A DNA stretch of 64,000 nucleotides from Cryphonectria parasitica EP155 (taxonomy: Eukaryota > Ascomycota > Sordariomycetes > Diaporthales > Cryphonectriaceae): positions 1 to 64,000 of the forward strand of contig NW_024468919.1 in NCBI RefSeq assembly GCF_011745365.1, read 5' to 3'. Position 1 is the first letter of the stretch, and each line of letters opens with the position of its first letter. The translations under genes were made by a program, and so were the position numbers. Below, one piece after another: positions 47,044 to 60,008 of the stretch. Under the pieces are notes generated by a model. It was not told the origin of the DNA, searched no databases, and was given only the letters and a program-made list of their open reading frames with translations.

Positions 47044-49429
47044 CTATAGCTACCAATAGTGCTGGGAAAGTATATAAGATGGATAAGCCTGCTATATATG
47101 ATAGCAATCAAAAGATGCTGCATGGATTTCTTACTTACTGCAGAGCGTATTTCCTGTACTATAAGATTTAGTTTATCAAGGAATCTGAGAAAATTATTCT
47201 TACAGAAACTCGTTTTGAAAAGAATGCTTTCATCTAATACAAGCCTTCTCTATGCAACTACTTGAAGCATCAGAATAACTCTGATGTATGTATCCAGGGT
47301 ATTAAGAGTATATTTGATTCTTTTAAAAGCTTCGAGAAAGCTTTTAAGGAAATCTTTGATAATTCTAATGAAGAATGCATTATAGCTCAGCAGCTTATGA
47401 ATCTCAAGCAGACCAAGTTAGCTTCTGCTTATATAATTAGATTCAAGCAACTCTTAGTGCAACTCTTGTAGAAAGATAAGAATCTTATAAAATATTACTA
47501 TAAGGAACTCAAGAATAATATTAAGAATGAAATTTCCAAATAGAATTAGCTAGAAAACTTTATAATATTCTCTAATCAAGCTATCTGTATTAATAATTAT
47601 TTATATAAATAATAAGTAGAGAAGTTCAAGAAGAAAAGAAGCTAAACTTAGAAGTTTTCAGCTAATATGAGCAAGAAACTTCAAAATAAGAATAGCAGTT
47701 GATATAGCAGTACAGCTTAGAATAGCATTATGCATACTAGTTTTATAGAACTCGATACTGCTAACAAGCAGTATAGCAAGAAAAATAGCATTACTTGCTA
47801 CAACTGCAATAAATAAGAATATATTGCATATAACTGCTATTAATCTTGGAAAAATAAATAGCAACTAGTTTAGAAAGAATGCTAGATGAATGTTGCTTAA
47901 TAATAGGAATCCAATTAATTAAGCAAAAACACTTTCTTAGAGCAAGTATTGGATTCTGTTGATTATAGAAATCTCAGCTGAATATTCTGCTATAATAATA
48001 ACTGCTTAATACATTTCTCGAGTAAGAAAGGTTCAGAATAGTTCCCTCAGAAATCTAAGCGCTATAGGCAGATAGCGACAGCAGAGCAAGGATATACACT
48101 CAGCATAACTATAAGCAGCAACAACTCGAACTGCTCCGATATTACTGAATGAAGCATTCAGGCGCTGAAGGAAGAACTTAATGATGATGCTCTTTGCTAT
48201 TTCCTATTATCTGCATCAGACATCATAATCAGAGAAATGAACAAAGAATAATATTCTCTTAGTTATTAGTATAAATATCTAAATAATACTGAAAATGCTT
48301 CTTAAGCAACAGAAAGATCAAGCTAGAATAAGCGATTCAACAGCTTATCAGAGTTTCCTGTAAACAATAAATCCAAGAAATCTATGAAAAGATTTCTCTT
48401 CAGTATTAGATGAAACAAGGAAACAACATAGATTGAATATCTTATCTACAGAATAGAACTAGAAGAGCTCTTCATCTGCATTCCCTTGCAGAATATCGAA
48501 GCATAAGAAAGCAAGGATTCTTGGATTAGCTTACTTTACAACCTACATTACAAACTAGTATGAATCTCCTGCACTTATTATAGCTGCAGAATGTACTTTT
48601 CAGAGAAGATATAATATAAATGGTTCTCTATTAGAGAATCAGAACAAATTCTTCAGGCTGTTAAAGAACAGGAATTCTGCTTCAGAGAGATTCTCAATAG
48701 ACAATACTATAATGCATATATCGAGCTATTGAATGATTGCTCCATGCAATGCATAAATAAAAAAATAAAATAATAGCAGTACAAAACGATATTCTGTATG
48801 ATTTACATTAATAATAAAGTTTGCAACTAGCATTAATAGAAGAAAGATTAGGAATAATAATGATATAAGCAAAAGTAAGCTAAGAAGCTTGCTTAAGAAG
48901 CAGCAAAGCAGGCTCAGAAGAATAAGCAGTTCTTAACAAATCCAAAAGAATAGAATTGCTTGTAAAGAAACTGCAGATAATCAGATCAGAATAGTTTCTA
49001 TATAAAGCTTTTAGAATAGATTATGCTTATATTAAGTTTGATATATATATTCAAGAATACAAATATAGCGTACTATTAGATAGTAGCGCTTAAAGAAACT
49101 TCATATTTCTATATATTATTAATCAGGCATAACTATAATGAAAATGAAAGAAATGCTTATATACTCTCAGCACTATGAAAGAACAATCTGTTGTATACAA
49201 TCAAGGAGTAATTGATAAGAAGATTAATCATCTACTTATCTTAATCCAAAAATATATAATCAGAGCTTTCTTTGATATTACAGATATAGCATAGCATGAG
49301 CTGATTATAGGATTTCCATAGCTTAAGAAGCATAATCTTCAAATCGATTGAACTACTAGCTAGATCTCATGAGAACAAGCTGTATTCAGAGAAATAGTTG
49401 CAATCAATAATGCAGGATTGAAGCTAGTG

Positions 49430-49875
49430 TGTTATGACTCATCCAACATGCAGGTCACGGGATAAGCTCCACTAATCAAGGAACCAGGTATCACGATTCA
49501 ACGTCGGGTACCAATCAGGATTACGTAACCCGGATTAAGATTACTAGCGCAACTATATCAGCTATGAATATAGTCAACATATTTAGGAAACAACTATGAG
49601 GAATCGGAATATAATCAGGATAGTTAGAACTGGAAAGCTGAATATATAAGAATATATTCATTACCATTAGATAGATTCAGTACATAGCTCTTCAGTTATT
49701 AATCTAAGTATTCAGTTTCATATACTGAGTAGCTTTAAAAGCAGTAAATACTTGCATCGCTTATTAGAACTTGTATGATTCTGTATTCAAAAACTTAATA
49801 CTTTGATACTGCTCTTGTTAGCATAAACCTCTTCGTATACTTAGAAATTCTCGGATTGCTGCAGTGCTTATTACA
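49430..49875 (+). repeat. E6 5' LTR (U3 type D)
   Basis: 446 bp, TGTTATGAC...CTTATTACA, with the same U3 block as E5. Confidence 0.93.
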
Positions 49876-49934
49876 TTTTAACAATTCTTGTTCAAGAATA
49901 GTTCAGTATTACTTCTTGAGCAATACGGAATATA

Positions 49935-52900
49935 ATAGCTTCTTTAGAAATCTCTTTATTCTTGCACGCTTCTACTCAGAAAGAACTAGTTAATCAGATA
50001 TACTAGCTTATTCAGCATATTTAGAATCTGTGCGAATAATAGCAAGCTTAGAGCGCTACTATTGCTAACTAATAAGCTTAGCTAGCTTAACAAGCTTAGC
50101 AAGCGCAGTCTATCTCTGCAATTATTAGTAGCGCTGGAAAAGCATACAAGATGAACAAGCTTGCTATGTATAACAGCAATTAGAAAATGCTGTATGAATT
50201 CCTTATTTACTGCAGAGCGTATTTCTTGTATTATGCAATTCAGTTTACTATAAAGTCTGAAAAGATTATTCTTGCAAGGATTCGTTTCAAGAAAGATGCT
50301 TTCATCTGATATGAACTCTTTCTGCGCAATTACTTGAAGCATTAGAGCAATTCCGATATACATACCCAGGATACCAAGAATATATTCGATTTTTTTAAAA
50401 GCTTTAAGAAAGCTTTCAAGGAAATCTTTGATAATTTCAATAAAGAATGTATTACAGCTTAGCAGCTTATGAATCTCAAGCAGATTAAGTTAGCTTCTGC
50501 TTATATAGTTAGATTCAAGCAACTCTTAGTATAACTCCTGTAGAAAGATAAGAATCTTATAGAATACTATTATAAGGAACTCAAGAATAATATTAAAGAT
50601 AAAATCTTTAAGCAGAATTAGCTAGAGAACTTTGCAATATTCTCCAATTAAGCTATTTGTATTAATAATTATCTGTATGAATAATGAGTAGAGAAATTCA
50701 AGAAAAGAGGAAGCTAGATTTGAAGGTTTCTAGCTAATACAAGCAAGAAATTCCAATATAAGAATAGCGAATAACAGAGTAGCACAGCTTAAAGCAGCAC
50801 TATGTATGCTGATCTTATAGAACTCAATACTGCTAACAGGCAGTATAGCAAGAGAAACAGCATTATTTGCTACAATTGCAACAAATAAGGATATATTGCA
50901 TATAATTGCTATTAACTCCAGAAGAATAAATAACAATTAGTTTAGAAAGAATATCAGATGAATGTTGCTCAACAATAGAAACCCAATCAACTAAGCAAAA
51001 ATACTCTCTTGGAGCAAGTATCGAACTCTATTGATTATAGAAATCTTAGCTGAATATTCTGCTATAATAATAACTGCTTAATATACTTCTCGAGTAAGAA
51101 AGGTTCAGAATGGTTTTCTCAGAAGCTTCAGCGCTATAAACAAATAGCAATAGCAGAACGAGAGTGCATGCTTATTATTCCTACAAGTAGCAACTCGAAC
51201 TGCTCTAACATCGTGAAACAGAGCATTCAGGCGTTGAAAGAAGAGCTTAGCAATAATACTCTTCAATACTCTTTATTACTTATATTAAGCATCATAACTA
51301 GGGATATGAATAAGGAATGATATTCTCTTAGCTACTGGTATGAACATTTAAGCAACATAGAGAACGCTTCTTAAGCAATAGAAAGACTAAGCTAGAGCAA
51401 ACAATCTAGCAGCTTGCAGAAGCTTCTTGCAAACAATATGCTTAATAAGCTTAAAGGAAGGTTTTCTTTCAGCATTAGATGGAATAAGGAAACAATATAA
51501 ATCGAATATCTTATCTACAAAATAGAGCTGAAAGAGCTCTTCATCTGCATTCTCTTGTAGAACATTGAAGCACAAGAAGATAAGGATTCTCGAATTAGCT
51601 TACTTTATAACTTATATTACGAACTAGCATGGATCTCCTGCATCTATTATAGCTGCAGAATGCATTTCTCAGACAAGATGCAATATGAATAGTTTCTTAT
51701 TAGAGAACTAGAATAAATCCTTCAGGCTGTTAAAGAATAGGAATTTTGCTTTAGAGAGGTTCTTAATAAGCAGCATTATAATATATATATCGAGCTATTA
51801 GATAACTGTTCTATGCAATGTATAAATAAAAAGATAGAGTGGTAGCAGTGCAAAACAATACTCTGTATAATTTATATTAATAATAAGATTTGCAACTAGC
51901 ATTAATAAAAGAAAGACTAGAAATAATAATAATACAAGCAAAAGTAAGCTAAGAAGCTTGCTTAAGAAGCAGCAAAGTAAGCTTAGAAGGATAAGTAGTT
52001 CTTAACAAATTCAAAAGAACAGGATTACTTATAAAGAAACTGCAGATGATTAGGCTAGAACAGTTTCTATATGAAGCTTTTAAGATAGATTATATTTATA
52101 TTAAGTTCGATATATATATTTAAGAATACAAGTATAGCATATTATTAAATAGTAGCGCTTAGGGAAACTTTATATTTCTATATATTGTTAATTAAGCACA
52201 ACTATAATAAAGATGAAAGAGATGCTCATATACTCTCAGTACTATGAAAGAACAATCTGTTGCATATAACTAAGGAGTAATTAATAAGAAGACTGATTAT
52301 CTATTTATTTTGATCCAAGAATATATAATCAGAGCTTCCTTTGATATTACAAATATAGTACAGTATGAGCTGATTATGAAGCTTTCATAGCTCAAGGAGC
52401 ATAATTCTTGAATTGATTGAACTACTAGCTAGATCTCATAGGAACAAGCTGTACCCAGAGAGATAGTTATAATCAATAGTGCAGGATTGAAGCTAATGGT
52501 TGAAGAATATTCAGAAAAAGAAGCTTTACACAACTTCTTACATACTTTCAAGTCAGCAAGGCTGGCAGTTCAAGAAGAAGAATCTAGTAATAAGCAAACT
52601 CAAACAGTGCTAAAGCGCTAATAAGTTAGCAAAACAACAGAAGTAAGACTCTCAGCAAGTTGGTTCGCTCCGGAGCAATAAGAAAAGGCTTCAGAATGTG
52701 AATTATAAATCTATACAGGAAAAACCTCGAAACCAGGCTTTCAAGCGTTCAGTTCAGCTCGGAGCAAACGCTTAAGGCTTTCAAAAACAATAAACAAAAA
52801 GAAGCATACTTAATAATATCTACTATTTCTCCAGATAGCAGAAACAGTATATGAATCAGAACTAATATTTGCAAATATATTATAAGAATATCACAAGTTT

Positions 52901-55669
52901 AAGAAATTATTTCAGAAAGAATTGAATACAGGATTACTGAAATACAGCTTATATAATCACAAGATCCTGCTATAAGAAGAGAAACAGCTTAAATTCTTTT
53001 CTATCTACAGATTAAACAAAGTATAGCTAGAAGCACTTCAGAAGTACTTCAACGAGAATCTTAAGAAAGAATATATATAACTATTGCAATTACTAGCAGA
53101 ATACTTCATTCTGTTTATACTTAAGAAAAATAGCAAGCTTAAGCTATATATTAACTATAAGCAACTCAATAATATTATAATTAAGAACTAATACTCGTTG
53201 CTACTTATTAAGGAACTATGAAATAAGTTGCAAGAAGTATAATAGTTTATAGTTCTAAACTTAAAAGAAGCTTACAATCTGATTAGAATAAAAGAAGAAG
53301 AAGAATAGAAAACTGCTTTCAGAATATACTACAGATACTACAAATATTTAATCATGCTTTTTAGTTTAATAAATATTCCAGCTTTATTCCAGGAAATAAT
53401 CAATTACATTCTATGCAAGCATCTGAATCAGTTTATTATTGCTTATCTTAATAACATTCTTATTTACTCTCGAATATTAGAAGAATATAAGAAATATATA
53501 GAAACAGTATTGCAAATGCTTCAAGATATGAAGCTTCTTATAAAACTCGCAAAGAGCTACTTTCATATACAAAAAGTTGACTACCTCGGATTTATAATTA
53601 AGCTAGAATGTATTAAGCTACAGAAAGATAAGATGAAAGCTATTAGAAACTAGCTAACTCCTAGAAATATTAGAGATATTAGATCTTTTCTTGAATATAT
53701 TAACTTTTACAAACAATTTATCAAAAACTATAGCTAAATTGCATATTCTCTTACAGATCTTACTAAAAGGAATCAACTCTTCAAATGAACTTCTAAAGCA
53801 CAAGAAGCTTTTGATAAGATTATCAAGCATATTATCTCGGAGCTAATTCTGTACAAAGCAGATCTCTACAAACCCTTTAAAATTGAAATTAATGTATCAG
53901 AATATATACTTGGAGAATAACTTAGCTAGCAAAATAACTAAGAGTATCTAAGAATTATAAGCAATTTCTCAAAGAAATTGAATAGCTCGGAAATCAACTA
54001 CAAAATCTCTGATCAGAAACTTATAACAATAATGAAAGCTTTTAAAAAGTAGCAATACTATCTCATTAGCATATAATATCTAATTATAATTTATTCAGAT
54101 TATAAGAATCTAATTATATTCATAATAACTAAGATTTTGAATAAGCAATAAGTTAGATAGGCAGAATTCCTCTTATAATTCGATTTCAAGATTATATACT
54201 GCAAAAGCTCAGAGAATAAACAAGCAGATGCTTTCAGCAGAAGATTAGATTATCAAGATGCAGATTCCTCAGATATATAGAACATTTTCGCTCAAAACGA
54301 ATTAGGAAACCTTGTTAATACATACAGGGAACTGAATACTGCTCTCAGAATCGAATCTTCGGAAAAGAATCCAGAATCAATAATTCCGAACGAACAAAAT
54401 AACTACATCAAGAATGTATACAGTATATCAGTATACAAATACCAGAGAATCAGAGCAACTTACAAATGCATTAAAAAACACTGGAATCTACTAAGCCTTA
54501 GAAAAAGGATTGAGAATATTCTATAATAATACAATAGCTACAAAAAAAACAAAGCAGAAAGATATAAGCTTTACGAACTACTACACTCCTTATCAGTACT
54601 TATAATTGTTTAGCAATTCATCAGTCTAGACTTCATTACTAAGCTATTTCTCTTATAAGAACTCTTAACTAAAGTGTAATATAATAGCATTTTAGTAATG
54701 ATTTGCAAATTAAGCAAGTATGCTTATTTTCTCTCTTATAAGAAAAGCAGTATAGCAGAGGAACTCGCATATGTATTCCTCAGAATAATTATTGCTAATT
54801 ACAGCATATCAGAGGAAGTGATCTCCAATAGAAACAGAAAGTTCAATTCAAAGTTTTGAATTTTACTTATAAAACAGCTTGGAATATATTATAGATTATC
54901 TATAGCATTTTATTTATAAATAGATGAATAGATGGAAAGAATAAATCAGATTGTTAAACAGTACTTTCAATACTATATCAATCAGGAACAGAACAATTGA
55001 ATCAATCTATTGCTTCTTATACAGTTTGCTTATAATAGTACAGATATAAGCATAATAAAGAAGTTACTATTCTTCATACTCTATAGATATAACTTAATAG
55101 CTTACTATAAAGCATTGCTAGGAGCAGATGCAGAAGCTGTAAACAAAAGAGTTAAAAGGATTAGAAAAGTTCAGGAAGAATTTCAATTAGAACTATAATT
55201 CATTCAGGAACGAATGATACAATATGCAAACTCCAAGAGAATTGAGAAACCAATCCTATAGAAAGGAGATAAGATCTATCTACTTCAAAAAAATATCAAA
55301 ATAATAAGATCTAGCAATAAACTTAATTATAAGAAGTTAGAACTATTCAAAATCTTATAATAGATCTTCTTAGTTAATTACAAATTAGTATTACCTTATG
55401 GAATAAGAATATACTCAGTTTTCCACGTTTTACTGCTGGAATTAGCAGCATAGGAAATACTAGCGAATAATACAGCAGAAGTAGAAAATAATGAATTAGA
55501 GTATGAAGTGGAAAAAATCTTTAAGTATAGAGATATGAATAGCATAAGAGAATATCTCATCAAATGAAAAGGCTACTCAGCAAGCGAAAATTCTTGGAAA
55601 CTACAGAAAAACGTTAAAAATGCTCAGGAAAAGGTAGCTGAATATTGGAAAAGGAAAACCAGTACCTAA
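49935..55669 (+). pseudogene. E6 gag-pol, RIP-degraded, no large indel
   Basis: Start read as ATA at 49935. Zinc knuckle near 50868-50910 (Cys residues present, His lost). Retropepsin Asp is Asn. RT has a 99-codon open run at 53354-53653 that includes FSLINIPALFQEIINYIL and YLNN at 53444-53455. RNase H is about 53830-54200. The integrase core and its linker have an open run at 55010-55198. The chromodomain ends at TAA 55667-55669. Stops elsewhere are frequent; among the copies its RIP load is high. Confidence 0.9.
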
Positions 55670-56178
55670 GACGATCGCTCTGTTCCGAACCGAAACTCAG
55701 AAGTTTCAGAAATCTTATTTTCCAGAAAGCTCAACTAATCTACTACAGAATCTCTCAAATCTAAAGAATTCCAGTTGAAATCTTCAAAGGAAGAATCCTT
55801 AGCTATAATAATAGATTTCTTTGCTACTACAGCCTGCATTTCAGCAGCAATATGCACTCTCTTAGCTTCAGTCTTCTCAGCTTTCATACAATTCAATTCC
55901 TTCATGCAAATAATACTATAATGCAGGATATATTTCATCTTCTCAAATCATATCCGCTTCTATTAGTATAGATAAAGAAGCTTAGTTTCCCTCTTCTCAA
56001 TTTCATTCTCCAATTTTTGATGTTAAGTAGCGATATTACGAAGCTCCTCAGAAGAAGAGCTCATAATGTTGCACTTGAAGCAGCCTAATCAAATGCATTC
56101 GATATAACAAGAAGAGTTTCTGGGAAACATCTTGCAGAATCCGAAATTACAATCCTTGCAATAGAAACAGATGGGCAT
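55666..56178 (-). pseudogene. E6 antisense gene: Zn2Cys6-like protein with five of six Cys intact
   Basis: ATG at 56176-56178, stop TAG at 55666-55668 over the pol TAA. Cluster C-x2-C-x7-C-x9-C-x2-C-x7-C; only Cys4 reads TAT. After it come SSSSEELRNI, a coiled coil with a few RIP-type stops, then KAEKTEAKRVHIAAEMQAVV, SSFEDFNWNSLDLRDSVVD and a C-terminus RFGTERSS. About 170 codons, no intron. This copy gives the clearest view of the Cys spacing in the intron-less subgroup. Confidence 0.79.
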
Positions 56179-56378
56179 TTCGATAAAATTTTCCAAGAGA
56201 TGAGAAACCAAGAGATCTCAATCTTGGATACTCTTTGGAATGGAAAAAGGTTTGCAAATACGGGATTTGTTGATTCTGTTTAACATCTCAATCAGGAAGG
56301 CAAGATTATGCATATAAAGAACTTGCTAGAATACTTATAGAAGATTGTTAAGAATAATGACTGATAGAAGGAAGATGA

Positions 56379-56824
56379 TGTTATAACTTATTCAATATAC
56401 AAGTTACAAGATAAGCTTTATTAACTAAGAAACTAGATATTACAATCCAACGTTGAGTATTAATTAGGATTATATAATCCGGATTAGGGTTACTAATGCA
56501 ACTATGTTAGCTATGAATATAGTTAACATATTTAGAAAACAATTATAAGGAATCGGAATATAGTTAGAATAGTTAGAATTGAAGAGCTGAATATATAAGG
56601 ATATGTTCATTATCATTAGATAGATTCAGTATATAGCTCTTCAGTTATTAATCTAAGTATTCAGTTTCATACACTGAGTAGCCCCAAAGGCAGTAAATAC
56701 TTGCATTGTTTATTAGAACTTGTACAGTTCCGTATTCAAGGACTTAATACTTTGATACTGCTCTTGTTAGCATAAACCTCTTTGTGTACTTAGGAATTCT
56801 CGGATTGCTGCAGTGCTCATTACA
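56379..56824 (+). repeat. E6 3' LTR (U3 type D)
   Basis: 446 bp, TGTTATAAC...GCTCATTACA, followed by TAGTG. Confidence 0.93.
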
Positions 56825-59800
56825 TAGTGATTGAAGAATACTCAGAAAAAGAAGCTTTATACAACTTCCTATATACCTTCAAACCAGCAGAGCTAGCAGT
56901 TCAAGGAGAAGAATCTAGTAACAAGCAAACTCAAACAGTGCTGGGGCGCTAATAGGTTAGCAAAATAACGGAAGCAAAACTCTTAGCAAGTCGATTCGCT
57001 CCGGAGCAGCAAGGAAAAGCTTCAGAATGTAGATTGTAGAACCATACAAGAAAAACTTCGAAACCAGGCTCTCAAGCGCTCGATCCAGCCCGGAGCGAAC
57101 GCTCAAGGCTTTCAAAAACGTTACTAAAAACAACGAACGAAAAGAAGCATGCTCAACAGTATCTATTATTCCTTCAAGTAGCAGAAATAGTATAAGGATT
57201 AGAACTAATACTCGCAAATATATCTTGAGAATATTACAAGTTTAAGAAACTATTTCAGAAAGAATTGGATACAGAATTGCTAGAATACAGCTCATACAAT
57301 CACGAGATCCTGCTACAAGAAGAGAAACAGCTCAAATTCTTCCTTATCTACAGATTAGATAAGGCACAGCTAGAGATACTTAGAGAGTATTTCGATAAGA
57401 ATCTTAAGAAAGAATATATACGATTATTGCAATTACTAGCAGAATACTCTATTCTGTTTGTATCTAAGAAAAACAGCAAACTCAAGCTATATATTAATTA
57501 TAAGTAATTCAATGATATTACAATCAAGAACTGATATTCGTTGCTACTCATTAAGGAATTACAAGATAAGCTGCAAGAAGCATAATAGTTTACAGTTCTG
57601 AATCTAAAAGAAGCTTATAATCTGATTAGAATAAAAGAAGGAGAAGAATAGAAAACTGCTTTCAGAATACGCTATGAATACTACAAATATTTGATTATAC
57701 TCTTTGATTTAACGAACATTCCAGCTTTATTTCAGAAGATAATCAATCATATTCTATATAAGCATCTGAATTAGTTCATTATTGCTTATCTCAATAACAT
57801 TCTTATTTACTCTCAAATACTGAAAGAATACAAGAAGTATATGGAAATAGTATTGCAAATGCTTTAGAATGCGAAGCTTCTTATAAAATCTGCAAAGAGT
57901 TACTTTCACATATAAAAGATTAATTATCTCGAATTCACAATTGAGCTAGAATGCATTAAGCTACAGAAAGATAAAGTAAAAGCTGTTAGGAATTAGCCAG
58001 TTTCCAGAAACATCAGGAATATTAGATTTTTCCTTAGATATATTAACTTCTACAAGCAATTTATTAAGAACTACAGCTGGATTGCATATCCTCTTATGAA
58101 TCTTATCAAAAGGAATCAACTCTTTGAATGAATCCCCAAGATATAAGAAGCTTTCAATAAGATCATTAAGCATATTATCTCAGAGCTAATTCTGTATAAA
58201 GCAGATCCTTACAAACCCTTTGAAGTTAAGACTAATGCATCGGAATATATACTCAGAGAATAACTTAGCTAGCAAGATAACCAAGAATATCTAAGAATTA
58301 TAAGCAACTTCTCAAAGAAATTGAATAGCTCAGAAATCAATTACAGAATCCCTAATTAGAAACTCATAGCAATAGTAAAAGCTTTTAAGAAGTAGCAATA
58401 CTATCTTATTAGCATATAATACTTAATTATAATTTACTTGAATTATAAGAATCTAATTATATTCATAACAACTAAGGTTTTGAATAAGCAATAAATTAGA
58501 TAAGCAGAATTCTTCTTATAATTCGATTTCAAGATTATGCATTACAAAAGCTCGGAAAACGGATAAGCAGATGCTCTTAGCAGAAGATTAAACTATCAAG
58601 ATACAGATTCCTCGGATATATAGAATATCTTCATTCAAGATAAATTGGGAAATCTCGTTAACATATATAGAGAACTGAATGCTGCTCTCAGAATCGAATC
58701 TTTAAAAAGAAATTCAGAATCAATAACTCTGAATAAACAAGATAACTATATCAAGAATATATACAGTATACTAGCATATGAATATCAGAGAATTAGAGCA
58801 ATCTATGAATATATCAAAAGATATTGGAATTTACTAGATCTTAGAAAAAGAATTGAAAGCATCCTATAACAATGCAATAGCTGCAAGAAGAATAAAGCAA
58901 AAAGATACAAATCTTACAAACTACTATATTCCTTATCAGTACTTATAACTATTTAGCAATTCATTAATCTAAACTTTATTATTAAGCTATCTCTCTTATA
59001 AGAATTCTTAACTAAAGTATAATATGATAGCATTCTAGTAGTAATTTGCAGACTGAGCAAATATACTTATTTTCTTCTCTATAAGAAAAGCAGTATAGCA
59101 GAGAAACTTGCATATGCATTCCTCAGAATGATTATTGCTAATTATAGCATATCAGAAGAAGTGATTTCCAATAGAGATAGAAAGTTCAACTTAAAGTTTT
59201 GAATTTCGCTTATAAAACAGCTTAAAACATATCATAGAATATCTATAGCATTTTACTCACAGATAAATAAACAGATAGAAAGAATAAATCAAGTTATTGA
59301 ATAATATTTATAATACTATATTAACCAGGAACAGAATAACTGAGTTAATCTGTTGCTTTTTATACAGTTCGCTTATAATAGCGCAGATATAAGCATAATA
59401 AAGAAGTTACTATTCTTTATATTCTATAGATATAATCCAACAGCTTATTACAAAGCATTGCTAGAAGCAGATGCAGAAGCTGCAAATAAAAGAGTTAAGA
59501 AGATTAAGAAAGTTTAGAAGAAATTTCAATCAGAACTACAATTTGTTTAAGAATGAATGATACAATATGCAAATTCCAAGAGGATTGAAGAACTAATCCT
59601 ATAGAAAGGAGATAAGATTTATCTATTTCGGAAAAATATTAAAACAATCAAATCCAGCAATAAACTTGATTATAAGAAGTTAGAGCTATTCAAAATCTTG
59701 CAATAGATTTCTCCGATTAATTACAAGTTAGTATTATCTTATAAAATAAGAATATATCCAGTTTTTCACATTTTACTGCTGGAATCAGCAGTACAGGAAA

Positions 59801-60008
59801 TACTAATAAACAATATAGCAGAAGTGGAAAATAATAAATCAGAGTATAAGATAGAGAAGATTCTTAAGCATAGAAGCATAAACAATATAAGAGAATATCT
59901 TATTAAATGGAAAGATTACTTAGCAAGCGAAAATTCTTGGGAATTGCAGAAAAATGTTAAAAATGCTTAGGAAAAGGTAGCTGAATATTGGAAAAGGAAA
60001 GCTAGTAT

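Larger units (their letters stand above)
49430..56824 (+). mobile_element. E6: full-length chromovirus inserted in E4 pol
   Basis: LTRs 49430-49875 and 56379-56824, 7,395 bp. Target duplication TAGTG at 49425-49429 and 56825-56829. The insertion lies just after the protease of E4. Closely related to E5 by U3 block and antisense protein. Confidence 0.94.
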
